From CAVYXZ01 sp965223835 (lineage in GTDB: Bacteria; Chloroflexota; Anaerolineae; Aggregatilineales; Phototrophicaceae), in assembly GCA_965223835.1 (NCBI GenBank), contig CBDCXQ010000001.1:4030001-4094000 (forward strand): a DNA stretch of 64,000 nt. The letters are read 5' to 3'. The notes under the pieces were generated by a model that saw only the letters and a program-made list of their open reading frames with translations, searched no databases and had not been told where the DNA came from. Positions 8,263-17,529 of this stretch are shown piece by piece; within the stretch, counting starts at the first letter, position 1; each line of letters starts with the position of its first letter. A program made the position numbers and the translations under genes.

Positions 8263-9141
8263 ATGAAAACAATCGGTATTCTCAGCCCCGGCGATATGGG
8301 CCATGCGGTAGGCGCAACCCTCAAGTCACATGGTCTGGAAGTTATCACCTGTCTGCAGGGTCGCAGCGCTCGCACGCGGGCTTTAGCGGAACAGGCAGGC
8401 ATCACCGCCGTTGAAACTTATGGAACGTTGGTCCAACAGGCCGATGTAATCCTGTCGATTATGGTTCCAGCCTATGCCCATCCCGCGGCTGAATTGGTTG
8501 GGGCAGCCTTGAGAGAAACCGGTGCCAACCTCATTTACGCCGATTGCAACGCGATTGCCCCGCAAACGACGCAGGCCATTGGCAAGATGATTAACGAAGT
8601 CGGCGGACAATTCGTCGATGCCTCGATAATTGGGGGGCCACCGCGAGCAGGCTATACGCCGCGCATCTATGCGTCGGGTCCAACAGTTGCGACCTTTGCT
8701 GACCTCAATCATTATGGTTTGAATGTCATCGCAATGGGCAACGAGATCGGTCAAGCGTCGGCGATCAAGATGTGCTATGCCGCGTTGACGAAGGGCACGA
8801 GCGCCCTCATGCTGGAACTGCTCACCGCCGCCCACGCATTAGGCGTTTATGATGCGCTGCTGGAAGAATTCTCTAACAGCCAACGTACAAATAAAGAGCG
8901 GATGGAACGCGGCTTGCCGAGTGTGCCACCCAAAGCCCGACGCTGGGTCGGGGAGATGGAAGAAATCGCGGCGACGTTTGAGTCAGTGGGCCTTACGCCC
9001 AACATCTTTACTGGTGCGGCGGATATGTACCGCTTACTGGGCGCAACTGCTTTAGCTGATCTGACACCTGAAGACGAAGTTAAACCGGCCCTGGCAGAAG
9101 TGATCGTGGCAATGGTAGATCAGACACAGCAAAATCCTTAG
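8263..9141 (+). CDS. NAD(P)-dependent dehydrogenase of the hydroxyisobutyrate/6-phosphogluconate type with DUF1932 tail
   Basis: The N-terminus MKTIGILSPGDMGHAVG is a dinucleotide-binding Rossmann start (GxxGxG variant) and the middle segment DASIIGGPPR is the substrate-binding region of beta-hydroxyacid dehydrogenases. The C-terminal part with ERMERGLPSVPPKARRWVGEM and GLTPNIFTGAADMYRLL matches the DUF1932 helical domain. ATG 8263 has GGAG eight bases upstream and is preferred to an earlier TTG at 8251. It probably oxidises a beta-hydroxy acid; the exact substrate is unknown. Confidence 0.8.
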   Translation: MKTIGILSPGDMGHAVGATLKSHGLEVITCLQGRSARTRALAEQAGITAVETYGTLVQQADVILSIMVPAYAHPAAELVGAALRETGANLIYADCNAIAPQTTQAIGKMINEVGGQFVDASIIGGPPRAGYTPRIYASGPTVATFADLNHYGLNVIAMGNEIGQASAIKMCYAALTKGTSALMLELLTAAHALGVYDALLEEFSNSQRTNKERMERGLPSVPPKARRWVGEMEEIAATFESVGLTPNIFTGAADMYRLLGATALADLTPEDEVKPALAEVIVAMVDQTQQNP

Positions 9142-9147
9142 CCATAT

Positions 9148-10359
9148 TCATGATTGGCCCCACCACCAACCGGCGTTGTGACGTTTGCCATAATTTAGTT
9201 TGATGTCCAGCCACAGCATGAAGTGGCGCCAGCGCGTCCCTGCCAGCCAACGCCCAATGCGATGATACCACTTCGAAAAGTCCTTATTATAAGGACACAC
9301 CCGGATGCAGATTGAGCAGTCCGTACCTTGATTGGTCCAGAACTTGAAGCATTTGTCGGCATTGACGGTCCACTTTTTGACACCGGTCAGGTTAGAGATG
9401 CTGTAGACCGCGGTGTTGGGAGCACCATCAGGAATGGCTTTGGGTGGGCAACCAGTCGTACAGCGGCGGCATATGTTGCAGAATTCGGTGACGCCAAAGT
9501 CAATCGGTTGATCGGGCTGTAACGGCAGGTCAGTAAAAATTTTAGCGATACGCACCCGTGGGCCAAATTCTGGCGTAATTAAAAGGCCATGTCGCCCATA
9601 TTGCCCCAGCCCGGCCTGGATCGCAATCGGAATGGACAATGCCGTATCGTTCAAACTGGCAACCGCCCGATAGCCCAGGTTACGGATATATTGCGTAAGC
9701 GACAGCACCGCGATGATGTCTTTGCTATAGCCCTGGCCGGTGGCTGCGCCGCTGAGCGCTGATGGCACCGTTTTGATCGTGTCATGGTCCATCTCGTTGG
9801 CGATGGCGACTACGTAGGGCAGGTCAGTTGGTAAATCAATCGGCTTCGCTCGCTGATCGCGACGACTGTAATTGTGCGTGTAGACCCAACGCTCATCATA
9901 GTCGCAGATGCCGACCAGATCCGCTCCCAGATATTTCCCTACCCGTTTGATGTCGACGCTCATCGCAGCGGGCGGCACATTCTCTAACCGGATTTGCGCC
10001 CCTTCGCGGAACATTGTATAGGTATCCAGAAAGCCTTCTTTACGGTCAGCCGATTGCTCAAGCAGGTCAGCCGTAAAATCGGCAATGTACCAGGACGCAT
10101 TGCGCAGCGCATAATCGCGGTGATTAAACCCTTCGACTTTGCGAAATTCCGCCAGATCAGTGAAATATGATTCGAAAAACTTACGCACCCGGTCTGACCG
10201 CACCGCATCATCCCATACCGACCGATTGAACATGTCGTGCTGTTGATTGAAGCGTTGGAATGTTTCATTGATCTCAAAATCGGTTTGCTGGTCCAGGGGG
10301 TGATGACACGAGCAATGGGCACAGGTTTGGGTTGATTCATTCACCGTTGTGATTGTCAT
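9148..10359 (-). CDS. Cytoplasmic reductive-dehalogenase-like protein (corrinoid, two 4Fe-4S)
   Basis: The 403-residue product resembles RdhA reductive dehalogenases and, more distantly, QueG. The corrinoid-domain block SLNDTALSIPIAIQAGLGQYGRHGLLITPEFGPRVRIAKIFTDLPL spans about 235-280. Ligands for two clusters follow: C294/C297/C300/C304 and C337/C348/C351/C355 (CSICIRVCPYNK). There is no Tat signal, and no RdhB anchor gene adjoins, so it is not a standard respiratory dehalogenase. An unusual Cys/His group (C13, C16, C18, H19, H20) sits at the N-terminus. GGAGGTC precedes ATG 10359. The halide substrate, if any, is unknown. Confidence 0.78.
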   Translation of the reverse strand: MTITTVNESTQTCAHCSCHHPLDQQTDFEINETFQRFNQQHDMFNRSVWDDAVRSDRVRKFFESYFTDLAEFRKVEGFNHRDYALRNASWYIADFTADLLEQSADRKEGFLDTYTMFREGAQIRLENVPPAAMSVDIKRVGKYLGADLVGICDYDERWVYTHNYSRRDQRAKPIDLPTDLPYVVAIANEMDHDTIKTVPSALSGAATGQGYSKDIIAVLSLTQYIRNLGYRAVASLNDTALSIPIAIQAGLGQYGRHGLLITPEFGPRVRIAKIFTDLPLQPDQPIDFGVTEFCNICRRCTTGCPPKAIPDGAPNTAVYSISNLTGVKKWTVNADKCFKFWTNQGTDCSICIRVCPYNKDFSKWYHRIGRWLAGTRWRHFMLWLDIKLNYGKRHNAGWWWGQS

Positions 10360-10558
10360 GGCCTGACCTCCAGATTCTCATGCGCCTGAATTATAGCAGG
10401 GAATAAACGTTTGCCGCGCATTCGCACCCTGCTGGCACAATGCGCCTTGTCTCACCTATTGGCCTATGGCAACATACTCGCCATTGATGGTCTGTTTACA
10501 GAATTAACCGAGATGCATCGGTCAATGTGGGTGCATATCAACGGAAAGTAAGTCCAGC

Positions 10559-11608
10559 GTGAAAAAATTGCTCATCACTGGTTCTAATGGCTTGATCGGC
10601 TCGGAAGTTGCGGTTTATTTCTACTCAAAGGGCTGGCAAGTGTACGGCGTCGACAACAATATGCGGGCGGATTTTTTTGGTCCGCAGGGCGATACGCGCT
10701 GGAACCAGCAGCGGCTGGAAAATCTGGGCGACCGCTACACCCATTGTGAATTGGATATTCGCCACCGGGCAGCGGTCCTGCAACTGATCGAACAACTTCA
10801 ACCGGATCTCATTGTCCATGCCGCAGCCCAACCGAGTCATGATCTGGCGGCAAAGCGTCCGTTTGATGATTTTGACGTGAACGCGCTGGGAACGCTCAAT
10901 CTATTGGAGGCAACCCGCCAGTTTGCGCCTGATGCCGTCCTGGTCCACATGTCCACCAACAAAGTCTATGGTGATTCCCCTAACGAAATCAAGCTGGTTG
11001 AAAAAGAAAAGCGCTTTGACTTCGCGGAACCAGCCTATGCCAATGGTATCCGGGAAGATCAGCGCCTGGATCAATCAAAGCACTCTATTTTTGGCGCGTC
11101 CAAAGTGGCCGCCGATGTCATGGTCCAGGAATATGGACGCTACTTCGGCCTCAAGACCTGTTGCTTACGTGGCGGTTGCCTGACAGGACCAAATCACGCT
11201 GGCGTCGAACTGCATGGCTTTCTCAGCTATCTGGTCAAGGTCAACATTACCGGCGGGACCTACCGCATTTATGGTTACAAAGGCAAGCAGGTGCGGGATA
11301 ACGTCCACGCACTGGATGTAGCGCGTTTTATTGAATGTTTTTATGCGGAGCCACGTCAAGGGGAAGTGTACAATCTGGGGGGCGGGCGCTCGAATTCAGT
11401 ATCGATTTTGGAAGCCTTTGAAAAGATCGCCAGCATCAGTGGTCGAGCCATGCAACACGAATATATTGACCAACACCGCCAGGGCGATCACATTGTCTAT
11501 ATCTCTGATCTGACCAAAATGCGCACCCATTACCCGGATTGGGATATTACCGTATCGTTGGATGATATTTTCCTGCAACTGGCCGAAGCCTGGATGGAGC
11601 GGGTTTAG
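10559..11608 (+). CDS. NAD-dependent epimerase/dehydratase (CDP-paratose 2-epimerase-like)
   Basis: The 349-residue short-chain extended dehydrogenase begins KKLLITGSNGLIGSEVAVYF, the NAD-binding Gly motif. DIRHRAAV, HAAAQPSHD (residues near 95) and the Ser/Tyr/Lys catalytic residues in the MSTNKVYGDSPNEI and PAYANGIREDQRL regions fit the RfbE/CDP-paratose epimerase branch. These enzymes make nucleotide-sugars for surface polysaccharide. The start is GTG 10559. No sugar cluster is adjacent, so it may act with the glycan genes near 48000-50950. Confidence 0.8.
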   Translation: MKKLLITGSNGLIGSEVAVYFYSKGWQVYGVDNNMRADFFGPQGDTRWNQQRLENLGDRYTHCELDIRHRAAVLQLIEQLQPDLIVHAAAQPSHDLAAKRPFDDFDVNALGTLNLLEATRQFAPDAVLVHMSTNKVYGDSPNEIKLVEKEKRFDFAEPAYANGIREDQRLDQSKHSIFGASKVAADVMVQEYGRYFGLKTCCLRGGCLTGPNHAGVELHGFLSYLVKVNITGGTYRIYGYKGKQVRDNVHALDVARFIECFYAEPRQGEVYNLGGGRSNSVSILEAFEKIASISGRAMQHEYIDQHRQGDHIVYISDLTKMRTHYPDWDITVSLDDIFLQLAEAWMERV

Positions 11609-11628
11609 CCCTGATCGTTTTGACAGTT

Positions 11629-13560
11629 TTACGACTCAACAAGTGGCAGTAGATCGCAGTCGCCAATCTCAATCACGACATCGGAGCGCACCCAACTACC
11701 ATCCGTCAACCGCCACCAGATCAACCCACCACTGATCGGGAGCTGACCATCTGCGGGCTGGTCTTCATCCGGGGTTAATAACCCCAGCACCGCGGCGGTT
11801 GTGCTGGGCGCTGCCCGGCGGTTCACCAGATCAGTGACGCCGATCATACAGTCAACCGCCGGTATGGGCGTATTAGTCGCAAATAATTGTACAGTATCCG
11901 CATCATTTTCTACCGGAGAGACAGTACCAGGACCGGCGATGTCGTTTAGGTCGGCATTGAGTGCCACCAGGGACGTCGTGATCCACCCGCTATAGCGGCT
12001 GTTGATGACGCGCAGCCAGTCTCCAGCGGCATTGCGCTCAATTACAATTAACGGCGTGGTGTTGTCCACACTACCGACCACCTCGAAGTCGGTACCCGGC
12101 CCGGCCCGCAAATTCACCTGACCCGTCGCAATAACCTGCGCTAACGGTCCGTCGAGGTTGCGTAACGGATGGGGATCAATATCGCTCACCAGCCGCGTCG
12201 TAAAGGACCGGTCCAGGCAATCGCGTTCAGCATTATCCTGCGCATTCACCAGACACAATTCGGCAAAGGCCGGGGCCAGCCCCACCACCCGCAGCGGCAA
12301 CCGCAATTCTATGGCGGTTCCAAAGCCGACCGCGCCATCAACCAGTATCTCGTCACCGTTCGCCGCTGAATAGATTATCTGGTCGTGTGACAGCTTCAGG
12401 CTGACATTTTGACCGTTGTTGTTCGCCACCAGCCATATTTCGGCTGTCGGGGGTGGCGGTTGCGCCGTTTCAATCAAGAGATAGCTATAGGCATCATTCC
12501 GAATCGCGATCACCCGCTGCATATCATAGCTGTTCGGCTCATCAGCCGTCACCACATCCGCAAAAACGGGTAAGCTGCGATCCCAATCAGCACTATCGCC
12601 ATCAATCTGGAGCCACGTTACACCCGATGGCAGCGCAGGCCACGCCGATGCCGGCTGCTCTAACAGCCAACCAACCAGTCGATCTACCAGGGTTTGATTA
12701 CCCGGGTATCGCGGTGTTTCGGTGCCGGGTAGAGTCGCCAGACCAAAACCATTCTGCAGCATTTCGCTATCACCCAGCACGGCAACCCGTGAATCCAGCA
12801 AGCCGTTCGAGCCGATTCCACCAATGAGCAAGCGCCCCTGAGCATCGCTACCGATATTAAGTTCCAGCGGGTCTGCGGCTTCGTCGGCGAACAGATTGCG
12901 ACTGGTTTCGCCATAGGCACTTTCAACATAGACCAGTGGATTGGCCTGCGCCAAACCGGGACCGAAGGGTTCAACCTGTACACTGCGACCACCCCAGATC
13001 TGTACGGGTAGTTGATAAGCCACCAGCGGTTCCAGCACCGGATGGGGCACAAACTCATCGGGCTGCGCGGCGATTTGTGCGGTGCGCAGGTCGGCCAGAC
13101 CGATCTTAACAAACCAGGGTTGGACCAACAGGTTATCAGCAATCTGCGTGCCAAATTCCAGTTGGAGGAGCTGGTTCAGGCCATCGGTCGCCCGTTCGCT
13201 ATTCACCCCTTGATAACCGTTGGGGTCTAAGGCAACCAACAGATGACCGCCCCGGCTCAGATAATCCCACAGATAAGCCAGATTAGCCGTCGACAGACGC
13301 CGCTGCGGCCCCACCAACACCACGACTTGAATATCTTCACTGATCGGTCCATCCAAGCGCAGCACGGTCGGCTGTGCCCCCTGCCGGGCAAACACCTGCG
13401 CGAGTTTTGTCAGGCCATCGGGTCCGGGGTCAGATAGCGACGCGGTCTGCAGGGTATTGGTGACCACGAAGCCGACCTGGGGTGTCACCTGACTGTGCGC
13501 AATGGACGGCGCTGCCGCCACGACCAGCAACGCGATGACAATCAGCAGCCGATAGCGCAC
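11629..13560 (-). CDS. Exported GldG-like protein with two C-terminal SH3 domains
   Basis: A signal peptide (about residues 1-24) precedes a GldG/ABC_transp_aux-like domain: strands leading to VVVLVGPQRRLSTANLAYLWDYLSRGGHLLVALDPNG and later LLIGGIGSNGLLDSRVAVLGDSEM. The C-terminal third carries an SH3 repeat (VNLRAGPGTDFEVVGSVDN...W...) near 480-535 and a second, degenerate one (VNRRAAPSTTAAVLGLL) near 585-640. GAGGAAGAG precedes GTG 13560. In GldG systems this domain acts with an ABC permease; none is adjacent. It lies 40 bases downstream of another GldG-like gene. Confidence 0.65.
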   Translation of the reverse strand: MRYRLLIVIALLVVAAAPSIAHSQVTPQVGFVVTNTLQTASLSDPGPDGLTKLAQVFARQGAQPTVLRLDGPISEDIQVVVLVGPQRRLSTANLAYLWDYLSRGGHLLVALDPNGYQGVNSERATDGLNQLLQLEFGTQIADNLLVQPWFVKIGLADLRTAQIAAQPDEFVPHPVLEPLVAYQLPVQIWGGRSVQVEPFGPGLAQANPLVYVESAYGETSRNLFADEAADPLELNIGSDAQGRLLIGGIGSNGLLDSRVAVLGDSEMLQNGFGLATLPGTETPRYPGNQTLVDRLVGWLLEQPASAWPALPSGVTWLQIDGDSADWDRSLPVFADVVTADEPNSYDMQRVIAIRNDAYSYLLIETAQPPPPTAEIWLVANNNGQNVSLKLSHDQIIYSAANGDEILVDGAVGFGTAIELRLPLRVVGLAPAFAELCLVNAQDNAERDCLDRSFTTRLVSDIDPHPLRNLDGPLAQVIATGQVNLRAGPGTDFEVVGSVDNTTPLIVIERNAAGDWLRVINSRYSGWITTSLVALNADLNDIAGPGTVSPVENDADTVQLFATNTPIPAVDCMIGVTDLVNRRAAPSTTAAVLGLLTPDEDQPADGQLPISGGLIWWRLTDGSWVRSDVVIEIGDCDLLPLVES

Positions 13561-13600
13561 GATGACTCTTCCTCGGATTGCTCAGTCGAGCGCACGCCGG

Positions 13601-14698
13601 TCAGGAACCGGGTTCAGCCGTCGGCGCGACCGTTGGCTGCGGTGTCGGCGTAATTGTTGGCGTGATCGTTGGGGTGGCGGTTGCCGCTGGTGCCGCAAAT
13701 TCGACTGCGGGCGCGGGACTATCCAGCAACCAGGCCGTCGCGTTCAAGAGCAGCCGGGCATTGTCCGGGTAGACAAACGCGCCGCTATAAATCGGTGACG
13801 TCACCATGCCGCCCCCATTGCGGGCAAAATCGCGATCACCGATCAGCACCAGGCGTAACCCAGAGTTACTGTCTGCCACCGCCGCGGCTAACACATGTGC
13901 CGCAAAACCCGTATCGGTGCCAATGTTATATTCGAGGGTTCCATTGCTCACCAGATCATTGTAATTGCTCTCGCCATAGAATTCGGCAGGACCAAATATC
14001 AAGGGGGTAATCGTCGCGGCTGATAGTGCTGCATCAACTTCAATCGACCGCGCACCCTGAAATGCCAATGCATCGGTTACGCCCGCCGTCGTCGGATGAT
14101 CCGCGGTGGCAACCGCCATGAAATCAAAGTTCAGTGCCGCCAGTTGCGCGGCTGCCTGCCGTCCGTTCAGGCCTTCTTCTTCATCTTCAGCAGGCGGGAT
14201 AACCGGCACATCGATCGTTTCATCCACCTGTAAGAGTACATCATCCCGCGCCTGCACCCCTAGATCAGTCCAGGTTAGCTCAAAAAATCCACGGGTTGCC
14301 CGTAATGCCCGGCTACTCGTATTTCGATTTTCATCAATGGGGTCCACCATGAGCAGCAAACGTCCCCCTTTGCTCAGATACGCCCAGAGACGTGCACTTT
14401 GCTCCGGCGACAAATCAGCCAATGGACCGGGTATCACGATCAAGTCAGCATCCGCTGGAATACCTTTGCGCCATTCGAGGGTGAACAACTCCGCACCGGC
14501 CAGGCTTAACAAACCCGCATAACGAGACAACCCCGCCGCCGACCGATCAAAGCGGCTCAACTCACCGTTTTCTTCCGCAAAGTAAATGTGTTTGCCGCTC
14601 AGTTCAGCGGTCAACGGGGCACTGGCCGCCAACGTTAAACCGGACAACAGACCAACCGCGGTCAGCAGCAGATATACCAGTGGGTGTCGACGCATCAT
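13601..14698 (-). CDS. Exported GldG-like protein with Thr-Pro tail
   Basis: The roughly 365-residue protein has an N-terminal membrane/signal segment (LVYLLLTAVGLLSGLTLAA). The domain that follows shares its plan with its neighbour, including ADLIVIPGPLADLSPEQSARLWAYLSKGGRLLLMVDP and RLVLIGDRDFARNGGG. The tail is a low-complexity TPTITPTITPTPQPT linker, common in Chloroflexota surface proteins. ATG 14698 is chosen because AGGAG lies six bases before it. The paired, diverged copies suggest duplication. The function is unknown. Confidence 0.65.
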   Translation of the reverse strand: MMRRHPLVYLLLTAVGLLSGLTLAASAPLTAELSGKHIYFAEENGELSRFDRSAAGLSRYAGLLSLAGAELFTLEWRKGIPADADLIVIPGPLADLSPEQSARLWAYLSKGGRLLLMVDPIDENRNTSSRALRATRGFFELTWTDLGVQARDDVLLQVDETIDVPVIPPAEDEEEGLNGRQAAAQLAALNFDFMAVATADHPTTAGVTDALAFQGARSIEVDAALSAATITPLIFGPAEFYGESNYNDLVSNGTLEYNIGTDTGFAAHVLAAAVADSNSGLRLVLIGDRDFARNGGGMVTSPIYSGAFVYPDNARLLLNATAWLLDSPAPAVEFAAPAATATPTITPTITPTPQPTVAPTAEPGS

Positions 14699-14774
14699 CA
14701 AGTTCTCCTGTAAGTCCAGAGCCTATATGCAGCCACCACTGCGCCTGAAAGCTCGATTTCGAGAAAAGCAGGTC

Positions 14775-15542
14775 TCACCGAATGCGACATATAATCCGGG
14801 TGCCCGCGGCATCCTGCTCGCAGACATAGCCACAATCGCCGACAAACGTCAGATAGTCGCCGCTGACCCAACCTGCCTCCGCAGTCACTGGCGCAAAAAC
14901 GCCCACATGATACCACCACTGCCGGTTGACCTCGATGCGTTGGTCGGACAACAACTCAGCGTTGGCAGGCAACACGCCCAGGATCCGGCTGGTCGTATTC
15001 GGGTCAACTCGCACGCGCAGCCGATTGGTCGTGGTGACGACACATTGGCTCTGGGCCACCGGCGGTGAGGGTGGCCTGATCGCTGGCACATTGGATGGCT
15101 GGCGCGTACGCAGCACATACCCGGTTTCATACACGGTTGCGCAGATGTAGCCCGGCCAGGCTGGAACCCGATATAGTGTGAGGGGTTGGGCCACAGCGTC
15201 AGGACCGGTGGTAAACAATAATTCATTGTTACCGCTGATACAAATCACACCACCCCGCTCAAAATTCATATCTCGTTCGGGGAAGAACACGTTGACCATC
15301 GCGGTCACTTCAGCATCCGGGATCAAAATCCCAGTACGCCGCGGGTTGATAATCTTGCAATTAGCTTGATACCGATAATCACCAAAATCGGCGCGAATTA
15401 AAGCGTCTTCAACGAAGTTCCAGTCATTGCAGAGGGCCGGCGACTGGGCGTCAGCGTTACCGGTGAGGGAAAATGTGAGGATGGTTAGCACAATCGCGAT
15501 GAGCCAGTTTAGCCGCATGTGAACCATCATTGGTGACTGCAT
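14775..15542 (-). CDS. Secreted SH3-domain protein
   Basis: The product of about 250 residues has a signal peptide (LNWLIAIVLTILTFSLTGNADAQ). A bacterial SH3 module (TNRLRVRVDPNTTSRILGVLPANAELLSDQRIEVNRQWWYHVG...AGWVSGDYL) lies near 165-235. Six to eight cysteines suggest disulfides outside the cell. The start could be ATG 15542 or ATG 15518; neither has a clear Shine-Dalgarno. It is the first of three same-strand exported-protein genes. Binding to peptidoglycan or peptides is plausible from the family but not shown. Confidence 0.65.
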   Translation of the reverse strand: MQSPMMVHMRLNWLIAIVLTILTFSLTGNADAQSPALCNDWNFVEDALIRADFGDYRYQANCKIINPRRTGILIPDAEVTAMVNVFFPERDMNFERGGVICISGNNELLFTTGPDAVAQPLTLYRVPAWPGYICATVYETGYVLRTRQPSNVPAIRPPSPPVAQSQCVVTTTNRLRVRVDPNTTSRILGVLPANAELLSDQRIEVNRQWWYHVGVFAPVTAEAGWVSGDYLTFVGDCGYVCEQDAAGTRIICRIR

Positions 15543-15707
15543 AACTTCGATTCCCCAACCTGCTATTCATCAACCCAGTTATTTTAGCACCATGCTGAAA
15601 ATAACGAAATTCGAGCAATTCGTGCCGATTGATGCCGGGCAATCTCACCATAAAATCAAAAGGGTTGGCCTGGTTGGTCAACCCTCAAAAAGTCTGTGGA
15701 ACCTCTA

Positions 15708-16577
15708 TTAGCAGCCGCTCAGAAAGTGTGCGCCCTGCAAGATTCCCAGTTGGGTGGCTTCGTCAGTTTTGTCGTAGAAGTGATCTTCCAGTTCAATCGA
15801 GATCGCGCCACTATAGTTGTTGTCTTGCAATATCTGGCAAACCGTAATCCAGTCAGTGAGGCCATGACCAGGGATCGTGTACCGCCAGTTCATGCCACCA
15901 TAAGCGTATTTTTCACCATAAACCGGGTCCAGCAGGTTGCCATACTGGTAGAGATTCTCTTCGATGATGTAACAATCCTTACCATGAACATGGAAGACAT
16001 GACCCACAAATTCGCGCAGGAACCGCATCGGATCAATGCCCATACGAATCAGGTGAGAGGGATCATAATTAATGCCCATCGCAGCCGAGCCAACCTGATC
16101 GATAAAGGCCCGGTAAGTCTCCGGCGTGCAAACCAGTGACCCCGGACCCGGCCACCCTTCAATCACCAGATGAGCGTTATTCGCTTCGAACGTCCCCGCC
16201 AGTTCACCATAACTTTCGATCATGTAGCCGAAGTTTTCCGCCCGCGGCAGGTCACGATTTTCCGGCAACATACAGATGAAGAAATTACGCACGCCCAGCG
16301 ACGCCACATGCTTGACATATTCGGCATTTTTGGCGACGGCTTCGGCGCGTTTACCTTTGTCAGCAGCGATCATCTCCTGCCAGACAGTCAAGTCGGCTGA
16401 ACCCACTGTCAACCCAGCATCAATCACGGCTTTGGCGCTGGTCTCGCCATCACGCCCGACGTCAATTACGCTAAGATCATTATTTTTGGCCCAGCCAATC
16501 ATGCCATCCAGGTCTTGCTCCCAGGCGAAATTGCGGCGCCGCCAGCCAATTGGGAAGTTTCCAGTACGGGTGTGCAT
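15708..16577 (-). CDS. Sugar phosphate isomerase/epimerase (xylose-isomerase-like TIM barrel)
   Basis: The 289-residue protein fits the AP_endonuc_2 TIM-barrel family. It has acidic and histidine metal ligands at expected strand ends: VIEGWPGPG, NYDPSHL (about 170), FVGHVFHVHGKD, and CISIELEDH-like ISIELEDHFYD near the C-terminus. Family members isomerise or epimerise sugars, sugar acids or inositols. It is upstream of nothing on its strand but neighbours RraA and aldo/keto reductase genes, supporting a catabolic role. AAGGA is 11 bases before ATG 16577. Confidence 0.78.
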   Translation of the reverse strand: MHTRTGNFPIGWRRRNFAWEQDLDGMIGWAKNNDLSVIDVGRDGETSAKAVIDAGLTVGSADLTVWQEMIAADKGKRAEAVAKNAEYVKHVASLGVRNFFICMLPENRDLPRAENFGYMIESYGELAGTFEANNAHLVIEGWPGPGSLVCTPETYRAFIDQVGSAAMGINYDPSHLIRMGIDPMRFLREFVGHVFHVHGKDCYIIEENLYQYGNLLDPVYGEKYAYGGMNWRYTIPGHGLTDWITVCQILQDNNYSGAISIELEDHFYDKTDEATQLGILQGAHFLSGC

Positions 16578-16689
16578 CGTTGTTTGTCCTTTGTTGTGAC
16601 CAGATCAAGTCAATCAAATAGATTGTAGCCCTGCCAATTTAAGCACACCAGCCCTATCCATCGCTACTGACCATTGCTATCCATCTTGA

Positions 16690-17481
16690 TTACTGTCCAT
16701 TCTGGCTGCGCCATTGTTCATACTCACGGCGGCCTTCGTCGTTGAGCGGATAATATTTATAGAGGGACCCGCCTTCCGTCAGTTTCATCCGGCTGAACAC
16801 TTCCCAGTCCTCGTGTTCACGGGTTTTTTCAGCGACGATGCGGGCCATCTGCTGGGGGACGGCAACCACCCCGTCATCATCGGCAATGATGATGTCACCG
16901 GGCATAATCAACACCCCACCTACCGCGACCGGCACATGATAGGCCCAGGGGAAGAGGTGTGATTGGGAGGCATAGTTGGGCGTAAAGCCTTTGGTCCACA
17001 GCGGAATATCAATTTCCTGAATGCGCGGCCAATCCCGTACACAACCATCGACCACAATGCCAACCCCGCCCTGTGTTTTAAAGAACGTTGCCAGCATTTC
17101 GCCCAGACAGCCGGTATGCATGTCGCCAAAGGCCTGAACACACAGGACGTCATTTTGCTGGACATCGCCAAATACCGCCCAGAGCGCCGTGCGCTTTTCA
17201 ATGCTCTCCTGCTTCGCGCCCGATGCAACATCTTCACGCTGCGGCATGAACTGCAAGGTTATCGCCGAACCAACAATTTTCGACCCCGGCTTGCGCGGCA
17301 ACGGCCCTTGAATAAAGGTTTGCCGGATGCCCATTTTATGCAACATCGCGCTGGCCGTGGCGCTGCTGACATCCGCCATCAAATCCAACAGTTCTGTGCT
17401 GGGGCGTTGATAGGCTGGTCCGGTAATGGGAAGCTGGAAGTTCTCCGGTGGAATGAGTTCGACATTGATTTCTTCAGCCAT
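16690..17481 (-). CDS. RraA-family protein (HMG aldolase/oxaloacetate decarboxylase type)
   Basis: The 263-residue product carries the RraA core: GSAITLQFMP, FGDMHTGCLGEMLATFFKTQGGVGIVVDGCVRDW and VGGVLIMPGDIIIADDDGVVAVP. In the enzymatic branch the Asp of the DGCVRD segment binds the divalent metal and the preceding Gly-rich loop binds the 2-keto acid. It likely cleaves a hydroxy-keto acid or decarboxylates oxaloacetate. It is longer than E. coli RraA, so an RNase E inhibitor role is unlikely. AGGAGA precedes ATG 17481. Confidence 0.82.
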   Translation of the reverse strand: MAEEINVELIPPENFQLPITGPAYQRPSTELLDLMADVSSATASAMLHKMGIRQTFIQGPLPRKPGSKIVGSAITLQFMPQREDVASGAKQESIEKRTALWAVFGDVQQNDVLCVQAFGDMHTGCLGEMLATFFKTQGGVGIVVDGCVRDWPRIQEIDIPLWTKGFTPNYASQSHLFPWAYHVPVAVGGVLIMPGDIIIADDDGVVAVPQQMARIVAEKTREHEDWEVFSRMKLTEGGSLYKYYPLNDEGRREYEQWRSQNGQ

Positions 17482-17529
17482 AAGTTAATCTCCTATATAA
17501 ATCGTCTTATAGATGTTGTCAGTGGATAA

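Noticed and set aside
13620..13700. Low-complexity GTTGGCGT-like tandem on the plus strand
   Set aside because: It is the reverse complement of the Thr-Pro-rich tail codons of the 13601-14698 protein, not an independent repeat.
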